From the NCBI RefSeq assembly GCF_030936135.1, contig NC_082620.1:2294001-2358000 (forward strand): a stretch of DNA of 64,000 nt, read 5' to 3'. Below the pieces are notes generated by a model that was not told where the DNA came from, searched no databases, and saw nothing but the letters and a program-made list of their open reading frames with translations. Below, one piece after another: positions 1 to 15,000 of the stretch; the first letter of the stretch is position 1; each line of letters opens with the position of its first letter. The translations under genes and the position numbers were made by a program. The stretch comes from Gavia stellata (lineage: Eukaryota; Chordata; Aves; Gaviiformes; Gaviidae).

Positions 1-30
1 TGCAAGCTAAGTAATAGTCACATGCCTTAC

Positions 31-3000
31 CTTCCCTTGCATGACATTTGCATTCATTTTTTCTACCACATTCTTCTGAGACAGGTATTTCTTGCTGTAA
101 CACAAAACAGGGGAGAACATCATCATACTTCCCAAAGACTGTCAGTTGTAAACTCAGTTCTCACCAATAGCTTCAAGCATTCAGTTTGCTTTAGATTAGC
201 AAGAGGAAACTTATAAATGCAGTAATTAAATCATCAAGAGTGGAAAAGACAAAGAAACCACATGGTGGTTCTTAAGAAAGGGGACACCGATCAGCCTCTC
301 TGAGAGACCTCATATTCCAAACAAACAACAAACTAAAAAATAAGCGTGTGACAGTAAACATGAACTTCTGTCCCCAAATTACCAGGAAAAAAAAAAAGTC
401 AGTCTAAGTGGTGCAAATGAACAAACAGCAGCATACAGCTCACTCTTACCATCTGCCTAGCCAGTCAACAGCAGCACCATGAAGCTGGAGGTGTCCCGCA
501 CCTTGTCCTGCGCTAGCCAAAGTTGCCATCACGACCATCAGTTCAGGAAAGCCTGTGCCATCACCATTGGCCAACATTTCTGTTGCCATTGGTATCAGAG
601 TACTCAGCAGAACAGTGCACACGCCTTCTCCAACTTGGCTAATCAAAAAGAAGAAAGTTTCAGACAGGGTATGTCACCCACCGAAATACAGCTAAGCCCC
701 ACACTGGAAGAGCACTGACACAGCAATGCTTTCAGGGCAAACAGCCATGCCCGGCAAACAGAAAGCTGACAACATGAAGCCATCAGCAACTTGCAAGTAA
801 TTTGCACATCCAGAGAACAAAAGAAATGAACAGCACACAAAAGAAATGACAAAGGTTGTACTTTACCTGTTTTCCCGAACAATGTAAGTTGTCAAGAGTT
901 GCAGCAGTTGCCTGTTCTCTTGAACAACATCCAGTTGATCCGAATCTTTGGGTGGGGACATGGTCATCCTGGTTAACCAGGCCTGGAGACGGACAGGCTC
1001 CACACAAGCCAGCTGAGCCAAAGAGCCACAAAGTCGCAACAGGCTGGGGTTGGGACTCTTCTCAGCTAGTGGCGAAAATTACTAGTGAGTGACAGATGCT
1101 ATGCTGAACATGTTTGAAGATGCTTTTCATTAAAACTGTGAAGCTGTCACTCCGCTTCCTTTCACAGCTTTTCTTTCAAGCATCTTCCTATCGCAGTCTA
1201 ATACAAGAACAGTATTAAAGTGGAAAAGGCAGGACAGAAGAGATGCAACAACCACTTACTTAGCTGGAAGAGCTTGGTGAAGAATTTCAGCACCTTGTTA
1301 CAGAACTTCGCTGAGAGGTTTTCATTGGCTGTCGCCATCATGATCTGGACCAGTTCTCCACTACATGAAGGGGGGAAATTAAGTCAGCTTTGTAAAAGAC
1401 AACCCATTCCTTGTTTTCATTCACACTTAGTTGTACCTGCCCTCACATTTAAGATAGGTAATAGTTCGTGTAACATTGCTCAGCACAGCAACCAAGCCAC
1501 AGAAATTGCTTTCAGACAAAAAGCAAACTCTTAACTCAGACTAAAACCTGTAAATCTCAGGAGCTCCTGAGTAGCATATCAGTATTCTCCACATACCAAG
1601 TCACAAAAGGGCTTGTATCAGTTTCCAAACAAAAAAATCAAGATTTTCTTGCCTATTTTTCCCTTCCGTCTTAACAAAGCACAACAGCCAGCCACCAGAC
1701 TGCTTCAATTTTGAACTGCTGAACAATAGAGAGCAAACCCAGACAATGGTCGGCTTTGTAATAAGAGAAAAACTTTCACCCAGTTCACCCTCATAACTCT
1801 TCAGAACACTGTCATTCCATGCTATTTCCATCACAATTTGTCTTCGTAATTCTAAGTCAGGCCAACACCCCACCTCCACCCTTAAAATTATCAACCTATT
1901 GCCCCAAGGAAGCACTGAGAGAACTTGGGAGTTTGCAACAGCATCTCTCAAAAGCCTCCTTATAATGCCTTTGACCAAACAATCCTCTTGCAAGATTCCC
2001 CGCTGATGATCACGATGAGAACTCGCTGAATATTTTATTTGGAGTGACAAAGGCCTAGGTCCTCTCCCACACAGAAAGTCTTTTCACGCTCTCCTGCGCT
2101 GCTTGAAGGGTATCCTATCCTTACATGGTTCTGTATTTTCTTGCACAATGGCATTAACATCACTTAGGTGTTGACAGTGACAAGCTAAGAGAAAAAGGAA
2201 GAAAAAGAAAGTCCTTAGGCTACAACTTTCAGGATGACTTCACCTTTCTGAAAAGAATTCCTCCATGGCTTTTCGGGCCTGGCTGCTCTCCAGCTGTTTC
2301 TCCAGATGCTGCAAACATTCCTCCAAGATGGACTCATCCAGGCCACTGAGGATCAAAAGACGCATATTAAACAAGAAAATAAGAGCAATTTCACCAATTC
2401 TGAGAGCTAAGAAGTGATCCATTTTGCTAATACAATTCTAATACATTTTCCACTAGCTGAAATCAGCTCCCTTTCCAAGAGACAGGAGAAAAATAATTGA
2501 TGAATAAACATACATAAACAGCAACAAATCCACCAAATGTTCAGAAAAAAAAAGCGGCACATGATGCTGTAGGCAAGTTACACAGCCAGAAACCTAGAAT
2601 AAACTAGACCTTTCAGACTCCTTACATTACAAATTCCTGTAAACGGCTGCTCTTTTTACACTTTAAGTCTCTTTTAGTGTTACTCCTCCCCATTTTCTCC
2701 TGTGCTCATCCCCACTCCACAACGCACCCTGCAAGTAAAATCCAATTACGTTTACATTCTCTACCAGAAGGCGTAGTAGATCTCCCTCTGAATACCTTCC
2801 ATCCAGAGAGGATCAGTGTTAAAAAGATGCAACATCATCATGCCTAATGGTTTTATGTTTCAGATGGGTAAAATCAACATCTGCGAATCAAGCTTATTCT
2901 CTCCATACACACAGAGAGTAAGGGGTGGGAAGCTCAAATCTGGCTAGTTTGCTATGATAAAGCAGGGATTAGCTATCCTTATAAACGTCAAGAACAGAGA

Positions 3001-6000
3001 CAAAGGCATATAAAGCAAGTTAGGTCGGCATCTTCAGCTTTGATTTTGTGCTTGTATTTACATAATTTTCTATTTGCTTAAATAAAAAACTATCTAAATA
3101 TATACATGCTCCATCCAGAGTTACAAGAGGTGATTAAAATTCACACTGCCTGAACGGCAGTGCTGAGAATTCTGGTAACGTGAATAAAATATATTGTATT
3201 TTTAGTCTGCAAGTATAGAAGTCTTCAACAGATAAAAATAAGCTGATTTTTCACCCTTCTGCTGTGCTGTTCAAGAAATGACACTGATGTTTAAACATAC
3301 TGTAGTAATTCTTTGCATACAGCTTTGTTGGAAGAGAACTACGAGCCACACAGGCTGTTACCTGTTTGGATCAGAGTGATGGGCCAGTATGTTATAGCAT
3401 CCTGTGATCAATTTCTCATAAACACGTGCCAGGAATTCATCTGATTCTGCAGGGCCCAAGATCCTTTCTAGGGAGTTGCTGCTTATCTCTGACACACTCT
3501 CTGTGCTGGTCTCCAAAAGGAGGGGCAATAGGGAATGAATCACCTGTGGTGGGTTCAAATCATCTGACCAGCTTGAAAAGAAAAGAAAACAAGTTAATTC
3601 TCTGTATGACGTATCGGAGACCACCCGTACTGGATAAAGTCACACAACTAAGGCACAAGTCTGGATGGAAGTCCGTGATAAAAACCCTTTTTAGAAAGCC
3701 AGGATAAATACACTGACCCAGCCATTTTTCCCCTCAGAAAAATGGTCCTCATTTGGAAAACTCTACACCTCTTACTTTTGCATATATACAGCTACAACAT
3801 TTTTCTAGACAGTCATGCTACCACGTAGTATGGCTTTTAGATTTGTCTGCAGTGTCAACAACTATTTTTTTGTTTCAGAATATCTTAAGAGTAAGTCCCT
3901 GGGGAAAAAAATAACTCTTTCATTTCACTTTTTCCTTATGCTTTGAAAACATCACACGAGAATGATAACAAAACAGGAATTAATTAACCAGATCCATATT
4001 GCCTCAGTTTATATCTCCGTTTCTTCAAGTCCCTATTTAACAAAAAGGACTAAAGGTTTCTCTCAGGGAGTCTGACTTTTAGAGATACCAGATCAAGACA
4101 GAAAGGCTATTTATCATTCATTTGGAATTTAGAACTGTAAACTGAAAGTAACTCCATTAAAGGCTTAGTGAACTGGCGCTGTATTTTGAACTAAGTGTTG
4201 AACCCAAACAGTCTGATAAAGACAGACATTCAGAAGAGCAGACAGATCTATACAGCAAGAATGTAATATACAAAATATCACTTACACAATGAGATCCCCA
4301 GTGAGTCTGACCAGGGAGAGAAGGGTGTGTTTTAGGGAGGCTGCGAGAGGTAGACTTTGGCTGCAGAGAGTACCGAGGTGGGCGGCCTGAACTGCACTGA
4401 TGTAGCTTTCTGCAGGGATCGTGTCATTTGCAAAGGCATTGCGCTAAGGATTCAGACACATGCACAAAAATCAGAACCATTTATCTTTAACAGAAAGACA
4501 CACTGCCTGCCATTCCCAGCAATTTATGGAGTTAAGATTGGATCAGATCAATCTACGAGGCTGGACTCACCCATGAGCCAATGTTTGGAAACTCGTTTGT
4601 ATGAATGTTGTTCCATGATTCACATAAAGTCTGCACAGCTGATGGCAAGTTCTGAACAAGTGTTGGACCTGCAATTAATACAGAATCCTAAGTCACCAAG
4701 TAATTTCATGGGTCCTATTGAAAACCAACATGCTCCTACAACACTTTTTAAAACTTTTTTTTTTGCCAAACACGGCAAAAATACTAATTTGCAGCAGCCT
4801 TCAACATAACAACATTTCATAATTCCCCTTACTATGCCATGCCACCAGAGCCCCAACATGGTTATAAAGCATTTCAATAAGCCAGATAAGCCCACAAGAT
4901 AATTACTCTTTCAAGGTCTGCCCAACTTCTACATTTGTTAGGATACTAAAAGGAAAAGACTTCCCAGTTTGCTGTTGACAGGATAATGCGCTCATTTGAA
5001 CAAAGTGGTCGAGAACACATTAGCCAGCGTACAGCTTTGAAACTGAACATTGGCAGCATTGTAGAAAGCTTCACCTACAGAGAGAAAGAAATCTGAACTA
5101 TCCAGTGCCCTCACCTAGGGTATTAGACTTGCAACGACTGGATCCAATGGCCAGGACAGCAGCATAACCTCGTAGCTTCTCTTCAGAGGGTTTATTCTCA
5201 GTGGAGCCCTCTTCAGAGAGGCTCCGCAGCAAGTAAGATCTGCATTCAGGATGGAAAGGATTTATTTCAGGAAATAGCTCTGCGTTTCAGAACTAAATGT
5301 GTCAATATAGTGACAGATAAGAAAGCAAACTTCTGAAGTTCTGCCCTATACTTCCTGTTATACCACTAAGGGAGTTCTGGGCTTTTATCTCCTCTAAGCT
5401 ACTTACCAGGAAAAGCACCCACTCAGAAGAAAAAGCTGATTTACTTTCACTTTTTTCTACATAGGTTCTAACGAGAGTTTAGAAGACTTCAGACACTTAA
5501 TGTAAGAATTAAACCCCTTCTCCTTCTTGATGGTCTGACAGTCTCAATATTACCTCAGTCAAATAACCTTAAGTAGTACTATCCTATGGACTGGTAAGAG
5601 GAGGTTTCATCTTTGGAGGAAAAGCTGGTTTTGCAAGCTTGCAAGAAAGCCTTGATAGATCAGACAAGGACGCTACTTAGAAACAACAATTTCACATTCA
5701 TGGCTTGAGAAGATACTTTAAATTCTTCTTTTAAAACAATCAACACTCTAGAGGATGTAAGTTAGAGTAATTACACTGGACTATAAAAAAAAAGCAAAGC
5801 ACCTACCTCTAAGAAAACAACAAACAACACGCAAAGAAAGCCCTGTGCACAGAGGAAAATTGTATTCCTACTAGTAACCCTAAGGACTGTACCTGGTAAA
5901 CGTAGCGTAAGTGTCAATAAGCTGCAGCGTAGCAGGCAGGAGGTTCTTGGTTATCTCAGAAGACTTGTGTGGATCAGTTTCTGCAGCTAGCTTGGAAAAG

Positions 6001-9000
6001 TGCTCATCTAGAGAAACTTGAATCTTGGAAATTGCAGCATCAAGGGTGTAAATGGATTGTAAACTGGGAACTTCATGCAGTTGGAGAATAGTTGTGCAAT
6101 CAACACCACAGAAAGAAGATATCTTAAAATACAAAGGGATGGAACAGTAAGTGCAAATCATTCCACACAAATAGAAGCTCCGTATGCACAATTACATTCA
6201 CACCACCTTACCTGTCGAGCGAAGTATTCCTCTGCTATTTCCACATCATACTTCACTGAGCTGCACTTGCTGGAGGCCAATTCAATGAGAGAAGCAGCAT
6301 GGTCAGCTTTCATGCCCTGCTTGGTTAGGTGATCCTACAGATGCCAAAAAAAGACCTGTCACACTTTAGAAGTGCTCTATAATTAACTGCTCTGCCAATT
6401 ACCAGGCTAGAACACTTTAGAAAACATGGATACAGGTTCTCATTTCTCACCACCATGCCCAAACAACAAATTCCACCTCCAGTCAGCATGGAAGAACAAG
6501 TGACTTGACATTCTTACTATCAACAATGTTACAAAACACCCCTATAAAGGTGAGGCTGTACCTTGATCCACGTGACATAAGACGCAATTCTCAGACGGGA
6601 AGACCAGCGCAATGTGTGCAAAATATCACATTCACTCATCTCTGGTGTGTTCGTAGCCAATTGATTCATGTAGTTTTTGGATGGAGGCAAAATCCCTAGT
6701 ATCCGCCACAGTATCAAGAAGTAGTACTGAAGTGCACAGGCTTCCTAAACAAAAGTACAGTTGGACAAATGAGTAAAGAGAGCTTGTAGTTTCAATCATT
6801 ACAGCTACTGAAATTCTCTCATCAGAGACTCTAGACTCCTGTAGATGTGCCAAGTAAGATGTCATATTATACAACAAATTATGCAACAAAAAGGAGTGAG
6901 TAAGGAAAAAGGAAAGATTATACAATTTTTTTCTGCTTCATCATATTCTAGCCAGACCTCCTGGAATTACCAGGGACATACAGCAAGTCTAGAACATGTT
7001 ATGAATTAAAAACCTCATATGAGATGTACTGCCACCATAAACACTACCATTAGCTATGGGATTTTTAAGCTCCCCATTACTCCAACCACTGTCCAGAATA
7101 CTTTGGTTAAACACTTTGCTTGAAAATACTAAGTTTGAGAACTTGTTATTCCTCAACACAGACATTACAGCTACATAGTCTTACCAGTGCAGTGACATTT
7201 TTGTTCTCTTTCCTCCTGAGTGTATCAAACTGTGACCCAGCTGCAAGTAACGAAGTCAGGGCTGTGTAAAGCTCATCATACTTCATGGTCCTAGAGAAAA
7301 GGACCTCACAAACCTGCAAGGGAGGACAAGTCAGGATCGTTGCTTTGCAAATTGCACAGCTCTGCATTTTTATCCAGTCAAGCTCTTAAGTATTCAGAAT
7401 ACCAACAGACCAAAACTATGCAAAATAAAACTTCAGGAAGTTAGTTCTGTTGGGTATTTCTCTCCCCAGTCAAGAGTACCAATGAACAAGTTGTAAGGGA
7501 GCATGCACAAAGCAAGCCCATAACCTTGATGACAACAAATTTAGTCAGGAAACAAAACCCAGGAAGAACATGGAGCAAAACGATGAGAAAGCAACTCTAA
7601 CGCCATGTGTCTTTGTCCCAGATGTTTCCACAGCACTGAAAAATATGTATGGATATGATAGGGCTCTCTGTCACAGCATACATATTTGAATCACAAGCCT
7701 TACTACAAGCAGTCCAACACATCTTCATAGACTTTGCGTACTGACTTCCCTGACACACAATTAGGTACAAAAAGGAATCCCATATTATCTTTTTCAGCCA
7801 CTATTCTTATCTCCACTTGGTGAAGTATTCCTGCTCTACCTGCTTCATCAAGTCTTTCCTTCTTGTCTATTTTCCCTGGCACTTGTCAAATCAACATGGC
7901 CCTCAAGGCTTACAGAAAGGTCTTTAAAACAGAAATTCCGATACCGTGCTATCTAGACGGTTCAGATCATCTTCAGAAGCTTCTAGAGATAGGATGCAGT
8001 AGAACCTCGGCTGGGGAATTGTGTCTGGAACATGACGACAAAAAATAATGTTCAAAGTGACAGTTTTAATTAGGCAGTATTGTGTTATCCTCTCTCCTCC
8101 ACTCCCACAACCTTTCACATTTTAAGACTAATATCAGATTCTACTAAGCTAGCTCCACGACACATTATATGTGCTTTTAACCTATGGTATAAGCAGCCAA
8201 GGTTTTCCTACTCGTACAATCCTGGCATAATAAATACACACTTATTTTGAATTACTTGTAGCATATTCCTAGATGACAATAGTTTTGTTTAATAAAACTT
8301 TTCTTGCATTACACGCACTTTTATCTGTCTATTGCAACTATGCCCATTAAAAGTCGGAAAAGCTACCCACACCAGGGCACAAGCAGGCCTCTCATTTGCA
8401 AATCTTGGAATAAAAAAACCCTTATATTTTCTGTCTTACCTGATGAACAGTGTTTAGTCCAGTTTTCTTCCACTTCTTTAAACCCATGATAAAGTGGGAC
8501 AGACGTTCGTCTGCTACTGTCCTGGGATCCACTCACCAAGCCAATGGGTGGAGTCAGCAAATTATATTGCACCTAAGTTAAAAAAAAAAAAAAAAAAACA
8601 AAACAACCCACCCACGTCATCCTTGTCAATAAGGGGTAGGGGCGGGGAAAATACCACCACCAACAGAAAGAGAACCATAAAATACAAACAACCCTGTTAC
8701 TAAAACACAGTCATTCCCAGCTTCTGAGGGAAGCCCTGGACCCTATCTGATGGTTTTTCCTGGACCCTATCTGATGGAGTGTACAGTTTACATCAATGGT
8801 CAAGCTTCCAACAACTGAAAAAGACAGGCACAAAACACTAGCACCCCATTAATGAGAATAGTGCCAAAAACCTCAACAGTGAAAAGCTAAAGCAAGGACA
8901 CGGCGTACAAGGTATTTGCCTAACTACCCAAATACTCAAGATTTTGAAAGATAAGGCATTCATCCTGTCCTTAACAGGATTTAATAGGACAGTAGTTACA

Positions 9001-12000
9001 CCAGGAATTTACACTCAAACTGAACCTGCTGCTAGGCATCAGCAACTGTAGTTAATCATGCATTATAACTCCAAAGGCTGGTAACAACATCAAAACCGAT
9101 TTACTCGCAAAAGTCACAGACACCAGAACACACCAAATGATTGCTGGGTGACCAATTAAATATCCAGAACACAATCTCAAAGTCTTACCTGTTCAAATAG
9201 GTACACGGGAGCCTTGGAATACTGATGGAGCAGGTAGTCAAACACCAAGAGTAGACGTGCCACGATAAGCGGCACAGAACATTGCTGGGTATCCATGTTC
9301 ACTGTCAGCTCCACAATTGTCTGGATACAGAGCATCATGATAGATCTGCGGCCCCTCTCAGAGAAATTGTGAAAAATAAGCAGCAACAACTGGAGATGTT
9401 CAACATTCAGATCTTCTGTGTCACTGGGAAGAGTCCCCTGCAAGGCATTTTGCTTCAGTGTGCCCACAAACCTGATGATACGAGAGGAAGTTTATAAAGT
9501 TTACTTTTCTCTCTGCTTAGATCCCCCTTTAAAATCTCTTTCACTAGAGGTTAGAGAAACATTTTCATAATTATATTTTTCTGCTTATTCTTCTAATACT
9601 GGCAATTTCACAAATTTATTCACTACATTATGTATTGGAATGAGACTATGCAAACAGTAAAACCTACGTAAATTCAATTGGCAGCAAATACACATTTGAT
9701 GGAAAACATGAACAATCATTCAAAGGCAGAAAGAGAGATGCAAACTTGTTCCCACAGGAAAGGCTGTCCACTACAGCTTTAAGTCAGCTAAACCCTATCA
9801 GAGACTTTCACATTCAGGTAATGGCACAGAGCAGAAAAATCTTGGCACCATCACAACAGAACCTACCAGAAACCTGCTGAAATAAGACATTTGCCTTCCC
9901 TTTTTAAAACCAGCATTGCTGTAAGTAATTCAGCCTCCATCCACTTGAATCCCGATTCTAGGTTTCATTTCCTATGCTCTAGGTGAAGGACTCCAGTAAC
10001 ACAGAAGACTGCCACTCTGCTCCTCCAAGGACCACATACCATCACCGCTCACACACACACACTTTTTACACTGGTCCCACAGAATTTTCACTTGATAGAA
10101 AATCAGAGAGGTAAGAGATGACTGACTTCCAGCTTAACACAAAATTATCTCACCTCTCCCAAACTTTAAGGCATTCTGGAACGTCAGGATCTCCCTGGGC
10201 AGTGGCTTTATGCTGCCAAATCAGGAGAAGTCGCGAGAGCACTGACAAACTTTGAGGATGGATGTAGAGAGGCCACGGACCTTCAGAAAAAGGGGCAACT
10301 CCCAGCTGCTGAAGAAGCGTGTTCTGGAACAAAACAGAGACTGGTTGAAAAGAGGCAAGTCCTGTCTGATGCTTTAATTAAAAGCATGATTTGAACATAT
10401 AGATGACAATAAACAATAGGGCACTCAGAGCTTGTAAGGGTTCTTACAGCAGTATCTCTCCTTTCTCAAATACACAGCATAGCTACTGAGGGACGCTTAC
10501 GCTGTCACTTTGCCACCTAAAACACAACAAACTTTCAACTTCAACACCAATGCAGAAAAAAATGGCATTAATGAGCTCTACTCATTTACTGCAATATCAC
10601 AGCAGGAGAGATTATGCTCCTATGTTCAGTATCTAAGAATTTGGAAGACGACCCCTTTGACTGATCACAGTAATGCTTGCTTCTTTTCAAATATAGTAAA
10701 AAGGCAGTTTTCTGAAAAATCCAATAGCTTTAAAAAAACACAAAAAACCCAGAGTATCTTAAATACAGTAGCAAACAGTCAGTGAAAAGTATAGGGATTG
10801 AATTCACTGACTGGTAAGCAGATTTATAACCTCTACTTACAGTGTTAGTCAGGTCAGCCCATGACCTAGCAAAGAAACCTAGAGGCTACAAAGTTACTAC
10901 ATGAAAGCAAAAGGATTAATTTTATTCTCTCCTGAGAGAATTTCAAGGCCTTTTGGCATCAGTGCTGACAGCAAAGGAAATCTGCAGGAATGCCTCTTGA
11001 TAAAAGCATGGATAGAGGCAACTCTCCAAAACAAAATATACAAACTCTCTTCCTTTTCAGCTTTCATCACCTTCAAAGTTCAGTGGATTAATTTGAACTC
11101 TAGATGTTAAGTTTACACTCTGCGGGATGTTTTGTACTGGATGACTGCAAAGCTAATCCAACTCCTTGGATCCAAAATATTCCAAGCTCTGTTTGCAAAA
11201 GAATATACTCTAGGGTGAAATGGAATCATCAACACACTACTCTAGGTGTAGACAGTCTGTGTAGAGACATTAACAGACACCAACACTTCTTCATTTTATT
11301 TATACAGTCAACCACAGACTTACCTGCAAGGTAGGGGACTGAAGATCTGAGGTGACCAGGGAATGGTTGAAGTGATACAGTGCAGCAGCAAACTCCTCAT
11401 CTGACGTGCCTGTAAGACAGGGATCAAGCCATTTTCTACTGCTGCCCTCCTATATTTAAGATTTCTACATGGAGCTAAGAAAACATACACTTATAAACCC
11501 TACAGTCTGTGTTCTCTAACAGAGAGGTCCTGCTCACTCACCCTTAAGCCCGTCCTTATCCACTTCTTTGATGATGCTAGCCAGTGTAGCCATGTGCTGC
11601 TCCGAAAGAGACACACTCAGGTAGTTGCGAATGAAGTTATTCCTGGAGTTCAGCATAGAAGAAGTGATAAAGTTCAAAATGTTTGAAGCTAGGCTCAAAA
11701 ACTGAAAAGAAAAGAGAAACGCACTATAGAAGCAACAAAAGCAGAGGAACTGTAAGACAACATTAAACAAAAACTAAACCACCAGCAAAGTAAGTCAAGT
11801 CCCCTAACTCCACGCCTAGCAGTGGGGTACAGGTTGATCCCTCGCAATCCAGCTCACTGCACTCTGTGTTCTGTATCAGGACCAATTTTACAATTCTCTG
11901 AAAAGGTCGCAAGTCTCTAATCTCTCGACTGCAGTATTGATTTTTGTCTTTACCCAACGGAGTTGGAGCTAAAAGCATTCTATCAGCAAGTCATTTCACT

Positions 12001-15000
12001 TATAGTTCTGCCCTCATTTTCCCTCTCCCTCTGTAACCCAAATAGATATTATCCTCAGTCTTTGCTTCCCTGGCATTAACAAATACTGTGATATTCCACC
12101 TGACAGAAGAGTAGAGAAAATGTCTTTCCTCAAAGACTTCTTTCTTCAAAGCCAAGACAGTCACTCCATCAGCAAAGTACTTAAAATACCTGACATTTAT
12201 CATGTTGTCTGTCAATGTAGCTAGCCACTGACAAGTAAAACAACGCTACAGCACATCAGTTATTTCATTAAGCCTGAAGACCTTCCCATACCAATTCTGG
12301 ATCTTTGCGGCTAGCCAGGATGTTCCCGTTCTCCCCAGCAGTCTGTTTGTTAGGGCTTTTCACTCTAGGCGAGCTCTCCAAAGGTGGTGGTGGAGGGGGT
12401 GGCGGTGGGGCCACTTTCTCTTTGCTTGGAGAGATTGTCTCTTCAAACCATTGCCCAAGGATTGGTTCACTGTCGTCATCTAACAGAGGAGGCAGGAAAA
12501 ACAACAGCATATTATAAGCAACTACCTTATGCAAACTACTCAGCTTAGAAAAGGCCTGAAAAAGAGTTTTGGTGAGCAGAGTTAAGGTGTCTGCTATCTT
12601 CATTTTTCCTTTCCAAATCACAAGGCTAAGCACTTTTACAGAAGTCCAGCAGGAATTTACAAGAAGAAATTATTTCCACTCTCCTCATCACCAAATACCA
12701 CCAATTCCCAGCCACTCTGGCTTTAGTCTACATAAAAGAGTACAGTCAGCATTACTTCTGCCAAACAGATCTTACAGTTTCATATTTTCAGCATTACATG
12801 ACATTCCAGTCCAAGAAGGCAACAGACCTGTAGCCAGATTTCCACTAAATCTGAAAGACAGCATAAAATCCCAACTTAAGTTGCTTGCTGCAAACTCTAT
12901 TACCTTGGCTGCTGTCCTCCTCAGTGCTGCTAAAATCATCCTCATAGTAAGTATTAGAATCAGTGGAGGCACTTGCGTCACTGCTCATGGAGCCCTTCCT
13001 CTGACGCTGCAAGACACAAGCCTTAGAAGAACAGCAGAACAAGTTAAATTTTAGGATTATGAAAGATAAGAATTTGAAAACAAGAGTAACTTCCTAATGC
13101 ATTTTAGTTTTCTTCTAGCAAATTTGTCTCAACTAATTTATTAACAGTTTTTCAAGGCTTCTCCCCCTTAAGCTGTATTAAAAATTACACAGGATGGTTG
13201 AAAACAAATAATCCATGCCAAGCTTGTAAGCAACACTTCAAGTAACAGCTCTAACACAAAAGCATCCGTTTTGAATACAGCCTTTTCATCTTCTCACTAA
13301 ACTCACAAATACCACTGAGCTTACAGAAAAATTTTATTAGAACAAGTTTGTCAAATTAACAATCTCTGAAAAGAGGAGAGAGGCCTCAGTTGACAGCTTC
13401 TGAAAGAAGAATTCCAAATTCTTCTTGGCGTAGTCACAGCTTGTTAAGTGAGAATTTTCCATGCAGATGACACTTAGTAGGAGTGGTTCAGCTACAGAAG
13501 TTCTCTAGCTGTATACCAGTTCCTACCTTTCTGTAGGAAGTAGATAGCAAAGTCAGCAGCAAATTAGTGAGTGGTACAGAATCTATTAGCCGCTGAATTC
13601 TCTGGATGGATGTGCTTTGAGCCATGATATCCAGCACTGCTGGCGGACCATCACTCTCCCAGCCCTGGAAGACAGCATTGAAAAGAGAATTTAAAGTGTG
13701 TTTCAGTGGAGAAGGCAAAACGTTTCACAAGAACATAGGTGCTACCTACATACCTTGTGCAATGCCTCCACTTGCAGATCTTGAAAGAGCGATGACAGCA
13801 ATTTGATAGCATGATTTGCTAGCACCACTGACAGAACACCAAACCCTTGATGCCTAGAGAAATATAAAGGATACAGTGTAATTTCAGGGAGAAAATAAAA
13901 TATATATATATTAAATTGAGTGAAGTGACTACTTTGCTAAACTGAAGAAGAGGACTTCTCTTCTTTCCAAGAATCAAGACTTAAATTAGAAATGGAGATA
14001 AAATTTCAAGAGCCCAACAAGACTCTGTAGTAGTTGCTTGCTGGGCATGGTTAGATACATGGGCGATTACTTTCGTGGGGTATTTACATACCCTTTCCCA
14101 GGTCCTAGTTTGGGAGACCCAACGCCTTCCTTAGTACGAGCAATAATGTCTCTGACACGAAGAGCAGCCAACGGATCTTTCTCCTTTCCCTTATCAGCCA
14201 AGGCCGTGGGGCTGAGGTTCAAGATGAGGAAGAGGCTGTTTAGCAAACACCAAGCCCCGAGCAGCTGGAAGTTCTGATAATGCTATCATCCCAAAAGTGA
14301 AGGGGAGGGGGGCAAAAGCACCAAAAAGACAAAATAGTGTCAATCCAAATGCCAAAATATACCAGCACAAAAACAGTGAAAAAAGCTTACTGAGACACAA
14401 ATCTTACCTCACCCCCTGCACGGCGTGAATTGCTGATTGCTTGTCCAATCATTTCATAAATTTCAAGCTGCAAATAAATCCAAAACCATGGTAAAGTTTA
14501 AGCGCTCCAGTGGGCAATAATAAAAATAAAACCGCCAAATACAATTGTATTTTGCCCTCTACAACTAGCCATCTCATTACTTCCTTTATCAGCAAGTCTA
14601 ATGCCTAGAAATAATAGATAGGTATTGCAATCCAAACAAATACAAATTCTATGCACTTCACTTGCCGAGAATGAAAACAACCAATGTTCTCTCATCTACT
14701 TACACATTTCTGTACAATAGTAGCAGCATCATTTTCATAATCTTCTTCTTTGGAACTTGTTGACCCAGTTCGTACCTGCTGAGTGCTACCCACATGTAGG
14801 ATGGCCATGCAAGTTGCCACACTCACACCTGATTGAAAACAAGCGGAGGTAACATTCTTCTTAAGAGCCAATCTCGGGACTCAATGTTCCTGCTTAGCAC
14901 ATTAAAACAAGCGGTATCAAACAGGCCCATAAACTTGATGGAGCTGGGAATACTCAATATTACAGCTGGCAGATTAAAAAAATCCCCCAAAAGAGTCAAG

